Assembly: GCF_009766095.1 (NCBI RefSeq)
Contig: NZ_LMUD01000007.1
Coordinates: forward strand, 173,854 to 237,853
DNA length: 64,000 nucleotides
Reading direction: 5' to 3'
From: Granulicella sp. S190
GTDB lineage: Bacteria > Acidobacteriota > Terriglobia > Terriglobales > Acidobacteriaceae
The stretch's first letter is position 1. Every line of letters begins with the position of its first letter. Below, in pieces: positions 28,575 to 36,762 of the stretch. A program made the translations under genes and the position numbers. The notes under the pieces were generated by a model. It saw nothing but the letters and a program-made list of their open reading frames with translations, had not been told where the DNA came from and did not search any database.

Positions 28575-30812
28575 ATGAAGCTACGTACTCTTTGCGCCCG
28601 CACGGCGCAGTCTTTCTGTCTTACGGCAATAGGAATCTCCCTGTTGTCGACGGCTCAAGCACAGTCTGTTTCGGCCCGGTCGACGGTGACCACGCCGGTC
28701 GTCGAGAGCAAGATGATCACTCTGGTGGGCAATGTACGCCACGAGGCAAACGCGTTGAACGATCGCGGAGCCGTAAGCAGTGAACTGAAGCTGGACCACA
28801 TGCTGATGCTGCTGAAGCGCCCTGCCGAGCGGGAGACGGCGCTGAACGCAAAGATCGAGTCGATGTACAAGCCAGGCAGCCCGGACTTTCATCAGTGGCT
28901 GACGGCAGAGAAGCTTGGCGAGGACTATGGGCCGAGCGCAAAGGATGTCGCAGCCGTTGAGGAGTGGCTCACGGGGCACGGGTTTCAGGTGAACGAAACC
29001 TCGAAGAGCGGCATGATGATCGATTTTTCGGGAACGGCGGCCCAGGTAAAGAGTGCGTTCCGAACCGAGATTCACACTCTGAACGTGCGTGGTGAATCTC
29101 ACATTGCCAATATGCAGAATCCTCAGATTCCTGCTGCGTTGGGAGATGTGGTTGTGGGTGTCTCTTCGTTGACTGACTTCCGTCCGAAGCCGGCGAACAA
29201 GGGGATCAGCGGGGCGCGGATCGACGGGACCTCAAAGAGCGTTGTGGCGAGAGCCGCGAAGGCAGCTGGTGCGAGCCCCGACTTCACGGTGAACGCCGAT
29301 ACCCAACTGGTCGTGCCGGACGATCTGCACACGATCTATAACTTCAACCCGATCTACCAGAAAAACGTTACCGGTAGGGGCGAGACGATTGTGGTGATTG
29401 AAGATACCAACGTCTACTCGACCGCGGACTGGAACGTCTTCCGTAAGACATTTCTACTGACGGCGTACACGGAGGGCACGTTCACGCAGATTCATCCGGG
29501 CGACTGCAAGAATCCCGGCGATCTGGTTGGAAACGACGGCGAGGCGATTCTCGATGCTGAGTACGCGAGCGCCGCGGCTCCGAATGCAGCGATCGTTCTG
29601 GCTTCGTGTGCCGATACGGAGACGACGTTTGGCGGTCTGCTCGCGATCAATTCTCTGATCAATCAGACGCTGCCTCCGCCAGTGATCAGCATCAGCTATG
29701 GCGAGTGCGAGGCTGGGTTGGGAGCGGCCGGCAATGCGACGTACAACGCTGCTTATCAGCAGGCTGCTTCGGAGGGTGTTTCGGTGTTCGTGTCCTCGGG
29801 CGACGAAGGCGCGGCAAGCTGCGATGCGGACCAGCCAACGGCTCAGTTCGGCATTGCGGTAAGCGGATTTGCTTCGACGCCGTACAACGTTTCGGTAGGT
29901 GGAACGGACTTTGGAGACTCGTACGCGGGAACCAACTCGCAGTACTGGAAGCCGAGCAACTACAACACCGTGCGTTTTGGTTCGGCGAAGTCTTATATCC
30001 CAGAGATTCCGTGGAATGACTCCTGCGCGAGCACTCTGATTACGAACGTCGTTGGGTTCAACGTTCCGTATGGTGCGAATGGCTTCTGCAACTCGGCAGA
30101 GGGAGAACAGTTCTTCCTGACGACAGCGAGCGGCAGCGGCGGACCGAGCAACTGCGCCTACGGAAATACCTCTCCGCTGGACGGGACAGCGGCTAACAGC
30201 GGAACCTGCAAGGGCTACGCAAAACCGAACTATCAAAAGGGGTTGGTTGGAGTTCCAAGCGACGGCGTTCGGGATCTTCCGGATGTGTCGTTGTTCGCCG
30301 CCAACGGAGTATGGGGACACTACTATGTGTTCTGCTACAGCCAGCCGGCGAATCTTCCGGATGGGACACCGTCTGGCGGCGCGCCATGCATAGGCGATCC
30401 GGCAAACTGGTCGGGTGCAGGCGGCACTTCGTTCGCAGCGCCGATCGTGGCAGGTATCCAGGCGTTGGCAGATCAAGCGATTGGAGCGCCGCAGGGCAAT
30501 CCTAACTACGTGTACTACGCACTGGCCAAGCAGGAGTATGGCGGGAAGGGAAATAACTCTTGCAACTCGACGCTGGGCAGCGCGGTCGATGGCTCTTGCA
30601 CCTTCTACGACGTGACGCAGGGCGATATGGACGTCAACTGCCTGGGACCGTTCAATTGCTATACCCCTTCGGGAACGAACGGTGTTCTCTCCGTCTCAAG
30701 CAAAGCCTATGAGAAGGCTTATAACAGCAACACGGGATGGGATTTTGCTACAGGTATCGGAACCTTGAATGTAACCAATTTGATCACGAATTGGAACAAG
30801 GCCTTCCAGTAG
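28575..30812 (+). CDS. Exported S53 family peptidase (sedolisin/kumamolisin type) with pro-domain
   Basis: The 745-residue preproprotein has a signal peptide (residues 1-30, ending AQA). A pro-kumamolisin activation domain follows (about 65-210: LDHMLMLLKRPAERETALNA, PDFHQWLTAEKLGEDYGPSA). The catalytic domain starts near residue 245. Its Glu/Asp pair is in NDGEAILDAEYASAAAP (spacing E-x3-D as in kumamolisin), the oxyanion Asp in VSSGDEGAASC and the nucleophile Ser in GAGGTSFAAPIVAG. A calcium site would be near the C-terminus (GWDFATGIGTLNV). Sedolisins mature by autocleavage at low pH. The gene is alone and ends in a terminator. Confidence 0.94.
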   Translation: MKLRTLCARTAQSFCLTAIGISLLSTAQAQSVSARSTVTTPVVESKMITLVGNVRHEANALNDRGAVSSELKLDHMLMLLKRPAERETALNAKIESMYKPGSPDFHQWLTAEKLGEDYGPSAKDVAAVEEWLTGHGFQVNETSKSGMMIDFSGTAAQVKSAFRTEIHTLNVRGESHIANMQNPQIPAALGDVVVGVSSLTDFRPKPANKGISGARIDGTSKSVVARAAKAAGASPDFTVNADTQLVVPDDLHTIYNFNPIYQKNVTGRGETIVVIEDTNVYSTADWNVFRKTFLLTAYTEGTFTQIHPGDCKNPGDLVGNDGEAILDAEYASAAAPNAAIVLASCADTETTFGGLLAINSLINQTLPPPVISISYGECEAGLGAAGNATYNAAYQQAASEGVSVFVSSGDEGAASCDADQPTAQFGIAVSGFASTPYNVSVGGTDFGDSYAGTNSQYWKPSNYNTVRFGSAKSYIPEIPWNDSCASTLITNVVGFNVPYGANGFCNSAEGEQFFLTTASGSGGPSNCAYGNTSPLDGTAANSGTCKGYAKPNYQKGLVGVPSDGVRDLPDVSLFAANGVWGHYYVFCYSQPANLPDGTPSGGAPCIGDPANWSGAGGTSFAAPIVAGIQALADQAIGAPQGNPNYVYYALAKQEYGGKGNNSCNSTLGSAVDGSCTFYDVTQGDMDVNCLGPFNCYTPSGTNGVLSVSSKAYEKAYNSNTGWDFATGIGTLNVTNLITNWNKAFQ

Positions 30813-30844
30813 ACTCCATCCGTCTGATATAGCGAGGTGATAAA

Positions 30845-30880
30845 GGCCGGCACTCTGACGAGTGCCGGTCTTTGTTTTTT
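30845..30880 (+). terminator. Rho-independent terminator after the S53 peptidase
   Basis: An 11-bp stem GGCCGGCACTC / GAGTGCCGGTC (one G-T pair) with a 4-base loop TGAC, followed by TTTGTTTTTT. Confidence 0.9.
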
Positions 30881-31025
30881 GTGTGAGGTAGGAACTGGTG
30901 AATTGGAAGTATCTGATAACCCGCTTTGCCGAAATTGGCTAGCCGTGACGGCGCTTGTAGGTAGTACCAATTAGCAAATCTCGGCAGCTTCGCCAGATTT
31001 CATGTGATTGTCTATCATTCCTCAC

Positions 31026-32087
31026 ATGAGCGCTTTCGATACTTCTCGCTGCTGGAGTCTGCTATTCGCTTTAGCGGCCTCATTCAGCTTCTTGCCCGGT
31101 GTACCAGCAAGATCGCAGACCGCAGGTGAAATACCAGCAATCGGGCAGATTAACTTCTTCGGCTATGGCGGCATCAATATCAAGCCAATCGAGGCGGCTT
31201 TACCGATTCAGATCGGTACGGTGCTTAGTGTCGAAACCTTGGAAAGTACCCAAGGTCTACTTGAGCAGCGGATTAGAACAGTGCTCGGTCACGAACCCAC
31301 AAACATCGACTTCGTGTGTTGCGACGAGAACCATCACCTGCTTGTCTATATCGGGCTCGGTGGAACCACATCACAAAATCCGTCCTTCCACCCTATCCCA
31401 AAGGGGACCGATTCCTTACAACCAGCCGCGTTAAGGCTCTATAAGGACGAGATGGACGCACTCATGCTGGCGACGAAGCGAGGCTCATCCGCCGAGGATG
31501 ACTCCAAAGGATATGCCCTCGCCACGGACCCTGCATTGCGTAAGATTCAGACTGCCATGAGAGCCTACGCCCGTGATAGAGCTCCAGAATTTGAACGCGT
31601 TCTTAAAAACGCAGCAGATTTCCAGCAGCGGCTGGTATCTGCCGCTTTGCTCGGTTACTCCCAACGCTCCTCCTCTCAAGTTCAGGGATTGACCGATGCT
31701 GTTCTCGATTCTGAACCCGAGGTTCGCAATAATGCCGTCCGGGCACTAATGGTTCTCGCTTCCGTCAAGCAGACTGACTTACACCAGCTGACTGTGGAGC
31801 CCGTAGAGGCACTTCTCCTCTCAGGTGTATGGTCTGATCGCAATAAGGCGAGTCTGCTGCTCAACCAGCTAACGGCGTCGCGCGATCCGGCTATGCTTCG
31901 GGAACTCCACACTACGGCACTCGATGCGATCATCGAAGGCGCTAGCTGGCACGGCGATCCAGGGCATGCAGGCGCTTTTGTCATCTTGCTCGGACGCATC
32001 GCCAAACTTCCAGAAGAACGCTTTTTCCCAACCCCGGATGCAGAGGCTATCGCAGACATAATCAAGCAGGCACGCGCTGCATATTGA
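31026..32087 (+). CDS. Exported HEAT-repeat-like hypothetical protein
   Basis: The product is 353 residues from ATG 31026; the six-codon-longer frame begins with TTG. The N-terminus is a signal peptide (MSAFDTSRCWSLLFALAASF, then FLPGVPARSQ). Residues about 45-115 look like a beta/alpha domain (IGQINFFGYGGINIKPIEAA, IDFVCCDENHHLLVYIGLGG). Such a stretch resembles POTRA-type modules in layout only. The C-terminal half has alpha-hairpin units (RLVSAALLGYSQRSSSQVQG, EVRNNAVRALMVLASVKQTD), which fit HEAT-like repeats. I do not recognise the family. The gene is isolated and its AT content is slightly higher than its neighbours'. Confidence 0.65.
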   Translation: MSAFDTSRCWSLLFALAASFSFLPGVPARSQTAGEIPAIGQINFFGYGGINIKPIEAALPIQIGTVLSVETLESTQGLLEQRIRTVLGHEPTNIDFVCCDENHHLLVYIGLGGTTSQNPSFHPIPKGTDSLQPAALRLYKDEMDALMLATKRGSSAEDDSKGYALATDPALRKIQTAMRAYARDRAPEFERVLKNAADFQQRLVSAALLGYSQRSSSQVQGLTDAVLDSEPEVRNNAVRALMVLASVKQTDLHQLTVEPVEALLLSGVWSDRNKASLLLNQLTASRDPAMLRELHTTALDAIIEGASWHGDPGHAGAFVILLGRIAKLPEERFFPTPDAEAIADIIKQARAAY

Positions 32088-32161
32088 GGTCTGATAACCG
32101 TCCTCGACTGTTTTCTAGAGTTTTAGAGGGCTCGCGAAACGATTGTCAGTGTGTTCTGAAG

Positions 32162-32602
32162 CTAGTCTGCGTCAGCGTAGAGGGATTCTTCCGGGGCAGT
32201 GGTGGGGCTTTCGAAGTCTAATTTGTAACCGTCGGGGTCCGTGAGGATGGTGACCCACATGGCGTTGCCGACGAAGGGGCGTTGGGGTTCAAGTCCACGC
32301 GAGAGGGCTGAGCGATAGATGGCAACGGCGTCGGCGCACTGGAAGCAGAGGGAGACGCCTTCGCCTAGTTTACCCGAGGGGTGCTGGCCGGGGCCGTACT
32401 CTTGGAGCATGAGGGCTGCGCCTTCGAGTTGGAGCCAGCACCAGCGAAGTTTGCCGCTGTCGATCCACTCCCTCGTCTTCTCGAAGCCGAGGCCTTCGAG
32501 GTAGAAGCGGAGGGAGGCTTCGAGGTTCGAGACCCAGAGGAAGGGGACTACCTGCTGAATGTTGGGCGCTAGTTTTTCTTCTTTGAGTTGAAGAGTCTGC
32601 AT
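32162..32602 (-). CDS. VOC (glyoxalase/bleomycin-resistance fold) family protein
   Basis: The 146 residues form two beta-alpha-beta-beta-beta modules: VVPFLWVSNLEASLRFYLEG at the start and MWVTILTDPDGYKLDFESPT at the end, typical of the vicinal oxygen chelate fold. GGAAGA lies before ATG 32602. It is 24 bases downstream of a second VOC gene. The metal-ligand pattern (Glu in KLDFE) is compatible with a metal enzyme, but substrate is unknown. Confidence 0.85.
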   Translation of the reverse strand: MQTLQLKEEKLAPNIQQVVPFLWVSNLEASLRFYLEGLGFEKTREWIDSGKLRWCWLQLEGAALMLQEYGPGQHPSGKLGEGVSLCFQCADAVAIYRSALSRGLEPQRPFVGNAMWVTILTDPDGYKLDFESPTTAPEESLYADAD

Positions 32603-32626
32603 GCGATCTTCCTTTGCGGAGAGGAG

Positions 32627-33019
32627 CTAGTCGGCGAGTGGTTGCCAGAGTTCGACGCGGTTGCCTTCGGGGTCGGTGATCCAGGCGAAGTGGCCGAAGT
32701 CGGCGCTTTCGCGGTTGGGGTCGATGGGAACGTTGGCGGCAGCGAGCTGGGTGAGGAGCCCGTCGAGATCGTCGACGCGGTAGTTGACCATGGCCTGCTG
32801 CGGACCTTTTTCGTTGCCCTTGCCGAAGTGCTTGGTGTCCTCGGCGAAGAGAGACCAGGTGGTCATGCCGGTGGTGGCGGGGATCTCGTCGGACCAGAGG
32901 AAGGTGGCGCCGCCGTAGTCGGAGAGGGTGATGCCGAGGTGCTGGACGTACCAGGCGCTGAGGGCTTTGGGGTCGCGTGCGCGAAGGAAGATGCCGCCGA
33001 TGCCGGTGACTCGGGCCAT
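32627..33019 (-). CDS. VOC family protein
   Basis: This 130-residue single-domain protein has VTGIGGIFLRARDPKALSAW (first beta-alpha unit with the DPxxLxxWY pattern) and FAWITDPEGNRVELWQP (last unit with Glu metal ligand). AAGGAG lies 6 bases before the ATG. The pair with the next gene suggests a two-gene unit, but the two proteins share only the fold. Substrate unknown. Confidence 0.87.
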   Translation of the reverse strand: MARVTGIGGIFLRARDPKALSAWYVQHLGITLSDYGGATFLWSDEIPATTGMTTWSLFAEDTKHFGKGNEKGPQQAMVNYRVDDLDGLLTQLAAANVPIDPNRESADFGHFAWITDPEGNRVELWQPLAD

Positions 33020-33101
33020 GTTTGCTCCTTGGTCATTCTTTTTGTTGATTAGACTTTATATCTGTTTTCGCGGTATCTCTTTGAAGATTATTGAAAGATT
33101 T

Positions 33102-33158
33102 TGTCTTGCCGGACGGACTCCCTGCGCGGGAGGCGGTCACTTCGTGACTTGTGTTTCC
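33102..33158 (+). repeat. Interspersed repeat, copy C
   Basis: Begins TGTCTTGCCGGACGGAC, contains CCTGCGCG, and ends with the perfect hairpin GTCAC-TTC-GTGAC and TTGTGTTT. It lies 13 bases from the 3' end of the YbjQ gene. Confidence 0.7.
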
Positions 33159-33170
33159 TTTCCGTCGACT

Positions 33171-33530
33171 TCAGGATTTTTCTACTACTACGGCGGTGCC
33201 GTAGGCGAGGACTTCGGTGACCCCCTTCATGAGCTCGTTGGCGTCGTAGCGGAAGGAGATGACGGCGTTGGCGCCGAGCTGGGCGGCGTGGAGGGTCATC
33301 ATGGCGTAGGAGTCCTGGCGGGTCTTTTCGCAGAGCTCGGTGAAGATGGTGATGTCGCCGCCTACGATGGTTTGGAGGCCAGCGCCGATGGTGCCGAGGA
33401 TGTTGCGCGAGCGAACGACGATGCCGCGGACGATGCCGACGTTCTGGACGATGCGGTAGCCGGGCAGCTCCAAGGCTGAGGTGACGAAGGCGGGATGGAT
33501 GGAGTTCGCGGGGGGCGGGTAGGTCGACAT
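33171..33530 (-). CDS. YbjQ family (heavy-metal-binding-domain-like) protein
   Basis: The product is 119 residues from ATG 33530; AGGAG lies upstream, whereas the longer frame overlaps rhaM. Family features are VTSALELPGYRIVQNVGIVR (start), GGDITIFTELCEKTRQDSYA and GANAVISFRYDANEL. The YbjQ/DUF74 fold is a pentameric beta-barrel of unknown function, once suggested to bind metals. It follows rhaM by 77 bases on the same strand. Confidence 0.85.
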   Translation of the reverse strand: MSTYPPPANSIHPAFVTSALELPGYRIVQNVGIVRGIVVRSRNILGTIGAGLQTIVGGDITIFTELCEKTRQDSYAMMTLHAAQLGANAVISFRYDANELMKGVTEVLAYGTAVVVEKS

Positions 33531-33607
33531 GGCGGAGCAGGCTCCTGAGTTGCTGGAGAGGATACGGATCGAGCGGGGATTTGGTTCCGGCGAGTCGGGC
33601 TGGATCG

Positions 33608-33937
33608 TTAGTCGAGGTGGAAGACTTCGTCGATGGGGGACATGAGCTGGTCGGGATCTTTGCCGTTGGTTTCGACAAAGAAGTCCTTCATCTCGGCCTG
33701 CCAGAGGGCGTTGATAGGCTCGTCGCGCATCTTTCTTTGGGCGAGCTGGAAGTCTTCGGTTTCGAGGTAGCCGATGAGCTCGCCGCGCGGAGTGAGGAAG
33801 AGGGAGTAGTTGTGCCAACCGGTGCGTGCGAGGGCTGCGATCATGTCGGGCCAGACGGCGGCGTGGCGACGGCGGTACTCGTCGAGGCGGTCGGGCTTGA
33901 CCTGGAGCATGAAACAGATGCGCTGTCTGCCGGGCAT
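33608..33937 (-). CDS. rhaM: L-rhamnose mutarotase
   Basis: This 109-residue protein contains RICFMLQVKPDRLDEYRRRH with the catalytic His region, WPDMIAALARTGWHNYSLFL, and the C-terminal VFHLD, all typical of RhaM/YiiL. It interconverts alpha and beta anomers of L-rhamnose for catabolism or deoxysugar use. It lies 14 bases after trpD, an unrelated neighbour, with no other rhamnose genes in the window. The length is normal for the family. Confidence 0.92.
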   Translation of the reverse strand: MPGRQRICFMLQVKPDRLDEYRRRHAAVWPDMIAALARTGWHNYSLFLTPRGELIGYLETEDFQLAQRKMRDEPINALWQAEMKDFFVETNGKDPDQLMSPIDEVFHLD

Positions 33938-33951
33938 TGTGATCCTTGCGA

Positions 33952-35001
33952 TTACGGTTTCAGGCCGAGGCTGGCGATGAGGGCGGTGACGGCTCCGGAG
34001 TCGATTGTTTTGGCGGCGAGTACGATGCCGGTAGGGAGGTCGAGGGCCAGGTCGGCGGCGACCAGGACGGCGGCGGCGTTGAGCAGGACGATCTCGCGGC
34101 GGGGGCCGGATTCGCCGGAGAAGATGGCGCTAAAGATGGCCGCGTTGGCCTGCGCGTTTCCGCCCTGAAGGGCTTCGATCGGGGAGCGCTGGAGGCCGAG
34201 GTCTTCGGGCGTAATGGTGGTGAGGGTGATGACGCCGTTGAGGACTTCGGCGAGCTGGCTGGGGCCGCTGATGGAGATCTCGTCAAGACCTTTTTCGCGG
34301 AAGGTGTTGCCGTGGACGACAAAGGCGTGGCGGGTGCCGAGGAGGCACATGGCTTCGGCGACGATGGGAACGAGGTGCGTGGCGTAGACGCCCATGACCT
34401 GCGCGGAGGCTCCGGCGGGGTTGGTGAGCGGGCCGAGGATGTTGAAGATGGTGCGGACTCCGAGGGCGCGGCGGACGGGCATGACGGCCTTCATCGCGGG
34501 ATGGAGGCTGGGCGCGTGGAGGAAGGCGAAGCGGTGGGTGCGGAGTGCAGTCGCGGCCTGATCGGGAGTGAGGTCGACGGGGATGCCGAGGGCTTCGAGG
34601 ACGTCGGCAGAGCCGGTCTGCGAGGTGACGGCGCGGTTGCCATGCTTGGCGACCATCAGGGGAGCGCCAGCGGTGGCCCCGGTGGCTGCGGCGACGAGGG
34701 CGGCTGCGGTGGAGATGTTGAAGGTGCCGCTGGCGTCTCCGCCGGTGCCGCAGGTGTCGACAAGGGCGGTGCGCTCGGCGTCGGTGAGTGGGATGGGGGT
34801 GACGGCGGAGCGCATGACATCGACGAAGCCGGCGATCTCTGAGGCGGTCTCGCCACGGGCGGCGAGGGCTCCGAGGAGGGCGGCGATCTCGAGGTCGGAG
34901 AGCTGGCCGGCGAGGATCTGCTGCATGAGGTCGCGGGCTTGCTCGCGGTTGAGGGGAGTGCGGGCTTCGAGGATCTGCTGGAGGTGGGGCTGGGGCGGCA
35001 T
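33952..35001 (-). CDS. trpD: Anthranilate phosphoribosyltransferase
   Basis: This 349-residue enzyme joins anthranilate and PRPP in tryptophan synthesis. The PRPP-binding motif DTCGTGGDASGTFNIST is intact near residues 82-98. The anthranilate-site segment VAKHGNRAVTSQTGSADVLE and HPAMKAVMPVRRALGVRTIF (with IFNILGPLTNPA) are family signatures. No other trp gene is within the window, so trpD is separated from the rest of the pathway. It starts 72 bases after the LOV kinase gene and is followed by rhaM. Confidence 0.95.
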   Translation of the reverse strand: MPPQPHLQQILEARTPLNREQARDLMQQILAGQLSDLEIAALLGALAARGETASEIAGFVDVMRSAVTPIPLTDAERTALVDTCGTGGDASGTFNISTAAALVAAATGATAGAPLMVAKHGNRAVTSQTGSADVLEALGIPVDLTPDQAATALRTHRFAFLHAPSLHPAMKAVMPVRRALGVRTIFNILGPLTNPAGASAQVMGVYATHLVPIVAEAMCLLGTRHAFVVHGNTFREKGLDEISISGPSQLAEVLNGVITLTTITPEDLGLQRSPIEALQGGNAQANAAIFSAIFSGESGPRREIVLLNAAAVLVAADLALDLPTGIVLAAKTIDSGAVTALIASLGLKP

Positions 35002-35073
35002 CGATTTAAAGCGTAGCAGGTCAGCGAGTCAGCGATAGGTGCCTCGACCTGTCTGGTCAGGCTGGCCTCTCCG

Positions 35074-36663
35074 TTAGGACGACAAACCTTGATAGGGGAG
35101 GAAGAGTTGGAAGATGGTTCCGCTGCGGGGGGTCGATGGGTCGCTTGAAGTGCCACGTGGCGTGCTGCGCACCATGAGGCGTCCGCGGTGACGCTCGACG
35201 ATCTCGCTGCTGATCCAGAGGCCGAGGCCGGTGCCGCCGATGCCCTTGGTGGTGTAGAAGGCCTTATAGATGCTCTTCATGGCTTCAGGGTTGATGCCGG
35301 TTCCGGTGTCGGCGATGGTGATGACGATGCCGGTGGCTCCGGTGTGCCAGTCGGTGGCCTCGCGGCTGCGCACCAGGAGGCGGCCTCCACTGCGCATGGA
35401 GTCGATTGCGTTACTGACGAGGTTGTTGAGGACCTGGCGAATCTCGCTCTCCATGCAGACGATGGATTGGGTGGAGCGTTCGCGCCGCTCGACGGTCACG
35501 TGGTGGTTGACGAGACGTGACTGATACAGGTCGATGACGGAGCCGATGACGTCTTGGCAGAGGATCGCCTGGGGCTTGGTGGACTGCTTGTAGAAGCGGA
35601 GCGACTGCGAGGTGATGAGTTTGACGCGCTGCAACTCCTGGTCGGCAGTGACGAGATACTCTTTGGTTTCGGCGAGATTCGACGAGTGCTGAGCGAGGTA
35701 GATGAGGTTCATCATCGACTCGAGCGGATTGTTGATCTCGTGAGCTATGGTGGAGGCGAGACGACCTACTGCCGCGAGCTTTTCGCTCTCGCGCAGAGCG
35801 GCTTCGAACTCCATGCGGGCGGTGACGTCCTGCTGGATCCCGACCATGTGGGTTACGTTGCCTTCGCGGTTACGAATGGGCGAGAGGTAGAGCTCGTTCC
35901 AGAAGGGAGTGCCGTCTTTGCGGAAGTTTTTGAGGACGGTTACGATCTCGCGGTGATCTTTGAGAGCTTCGCGTACCAGGGTGAGACCGGGCTGGTCGGT
36001 CTCTTTGCCTTGCAGAAAGCGGCAGTTCCTTCCGTGTACCTCTTCGAGACTGTAGCCCGTCATGACCTCGAAGGCGGGGTTGACATAGACGAGCGGCAGG
36101 TCGGGTTGCGTGGTGCTGGCGACGGAGATTCCGCTGGTGACGGAGCGGAAGATTCTGCGATTGAGTTGAAGCTCTTCGAGCGCGGAGTGAAAGCGGCGGG
36201 CGAAGGCGCGGTGGGCGTAGAGGGTGACGCTGAGCTGAGCCACTATCTGGGCAGGAGCCATGGGGAGATTGAGAAAGCCATCCACGGTGTGCTCGGGTTC
36301 GTCGAGGGAGAGCGGCGTATCCATCTCGCGTTGACGCACGGCGATGATGGCGGGGTTTACGCCTTCGCCCGTGGCTTCGCGTGCGGCCAGGATGGAACGA
36401 ATACGCTGGGCGATGTCTTCTTCTGCGACGATCAGTTCGTAGGCGGCGAGCGGATAGGACTCAAGAGCGTTTTCGCTCAGCAGGATAGGAGAGAGTTCGA
36501 GTTGGACCGCAGCGGCCTCGATGAGACGTTGATGGACAGGATTGTGAACGAGGATCGCCACGCCAGGTCCATCGCCCAATCGCGTTGCCGCTTTAGCGTC
36601 AGCGGTCTTTAGACTGTCTTCGAGTTCCAATAAAGAATATGCCTGCATCGGCCCACGATACAC
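35074..36663 (-). CDS. LOV-domain (blue-light) sensor histidine kinase with pseudo-receiver N-terminus
   Basis: The 529-residue protein has three parts. Residues 30-150 resemble a receiver fold that lacks the phospho-acceptor Asp (YELIVAEED) and the conserved Lys (FLNLP). Residues 170-285 are a LOV domain. The flavin-adduct Cys is at about 214 in GRNCRFLQG, and the other FMN contacts are present: LVREAL, LKNFRKDG, FWNEL and GIQQDVT. Residues 295-525 form the kinase: H-box STIAHEINNPLESM (His near 308), N-box QVLNNLVSNAIDSM, G1 ADTGTGI and G2 GTGLGLW. No membrane segment is seen, so it is cytoplasmic. GTG 36663 has AGGAAAGG upstream; ATG 36648 is an alternative. No cognate response regulator is adjacent. 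Confidence 0.92.
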   Translation of the reverse strand: MYRGPMQAYSLLELEDSLKTADAKAATRLGDGPGVAILVHNPVHQRLIEAAAVQLELSPILLSENALESYPLAAYELIVAEEDIAQRIRSILAAREATGEGVNPAIIAVRQREMDTPLSLDEPEHTVDGFLNLPMAPAQIVAQLSVTLYAHRAFARRFHSALEELQLNRRIFRSVTSGISVASTTQPDLPLVYVNPAFEVMTGYSLEEVHGRNCRFLQGKETDQPGLTLVREALKDHREIVTVLKNFRKDGTPFWNELYLSPIRNREGNVTHMVGIQQDVTARMEFEAALRESEKLAAVGRLASTIAHEINNPLESMMNLIYLAQHSSNLAETKEYLVTADQELQRVKLITSQSLRFYKQSTKPQAILCQDVIGSVIDLYQSRLVNHHVTVERRERSTQSIVCMESEIRQVLNNLVSNAIDSMRSGGRLLVRSREATDWHTGATGIVITIADTGTGINPEAMKSIYKAFYTTKGIGGTGLGLWISSEIVERHRGRLMVRSTPRGTSSDPSTPRSGTIFQLFLPYQGLSS

Positions 36664-36716
36664 CTTTCCTGAAAGTTGCCTCTTTCAAGTGAGATGCAGG
36701 GTTTTACAGGAGAATC

Positions 36717-36742
36717 ACCCAGGTTTTCCGGAAAACCTGGGT
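36717..36742. promoter_or_regulatory. Perfect 26-bp palindrome between radical SAM and LOV kinase genes
   Basis: ACCCAGGTTTTCC and its exact complement meet with no loop at a central CCGG. It is 20 bases past the radical SAM gene's 3' end and 53 bases before the LOV kinase start. Lacking a trailing T-run, it may be an operator for the kinase gene or an atypical terminator. Confidence 0.5.
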
Positions 36743-36762
36743 TCGCAGCTTTCCTTCTAAAA

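Noticed and set aside
29454-30476. 340-codon minus-strand frame opposite the S53 peptidase
   Set aside because: Arg-rich antisense shadow without recognisable domain; the plus-strand gene has intact catalytic residues.
33946-34842. 298-codon plus-strand frame opposite trpD
   Set aside because: Gly/Glu/Asp-rich shadow of trpD; same reason applies to the plus-strand frame at 41568-42605 opposite the M16 gene and at 47086-48285 opposite moeA.
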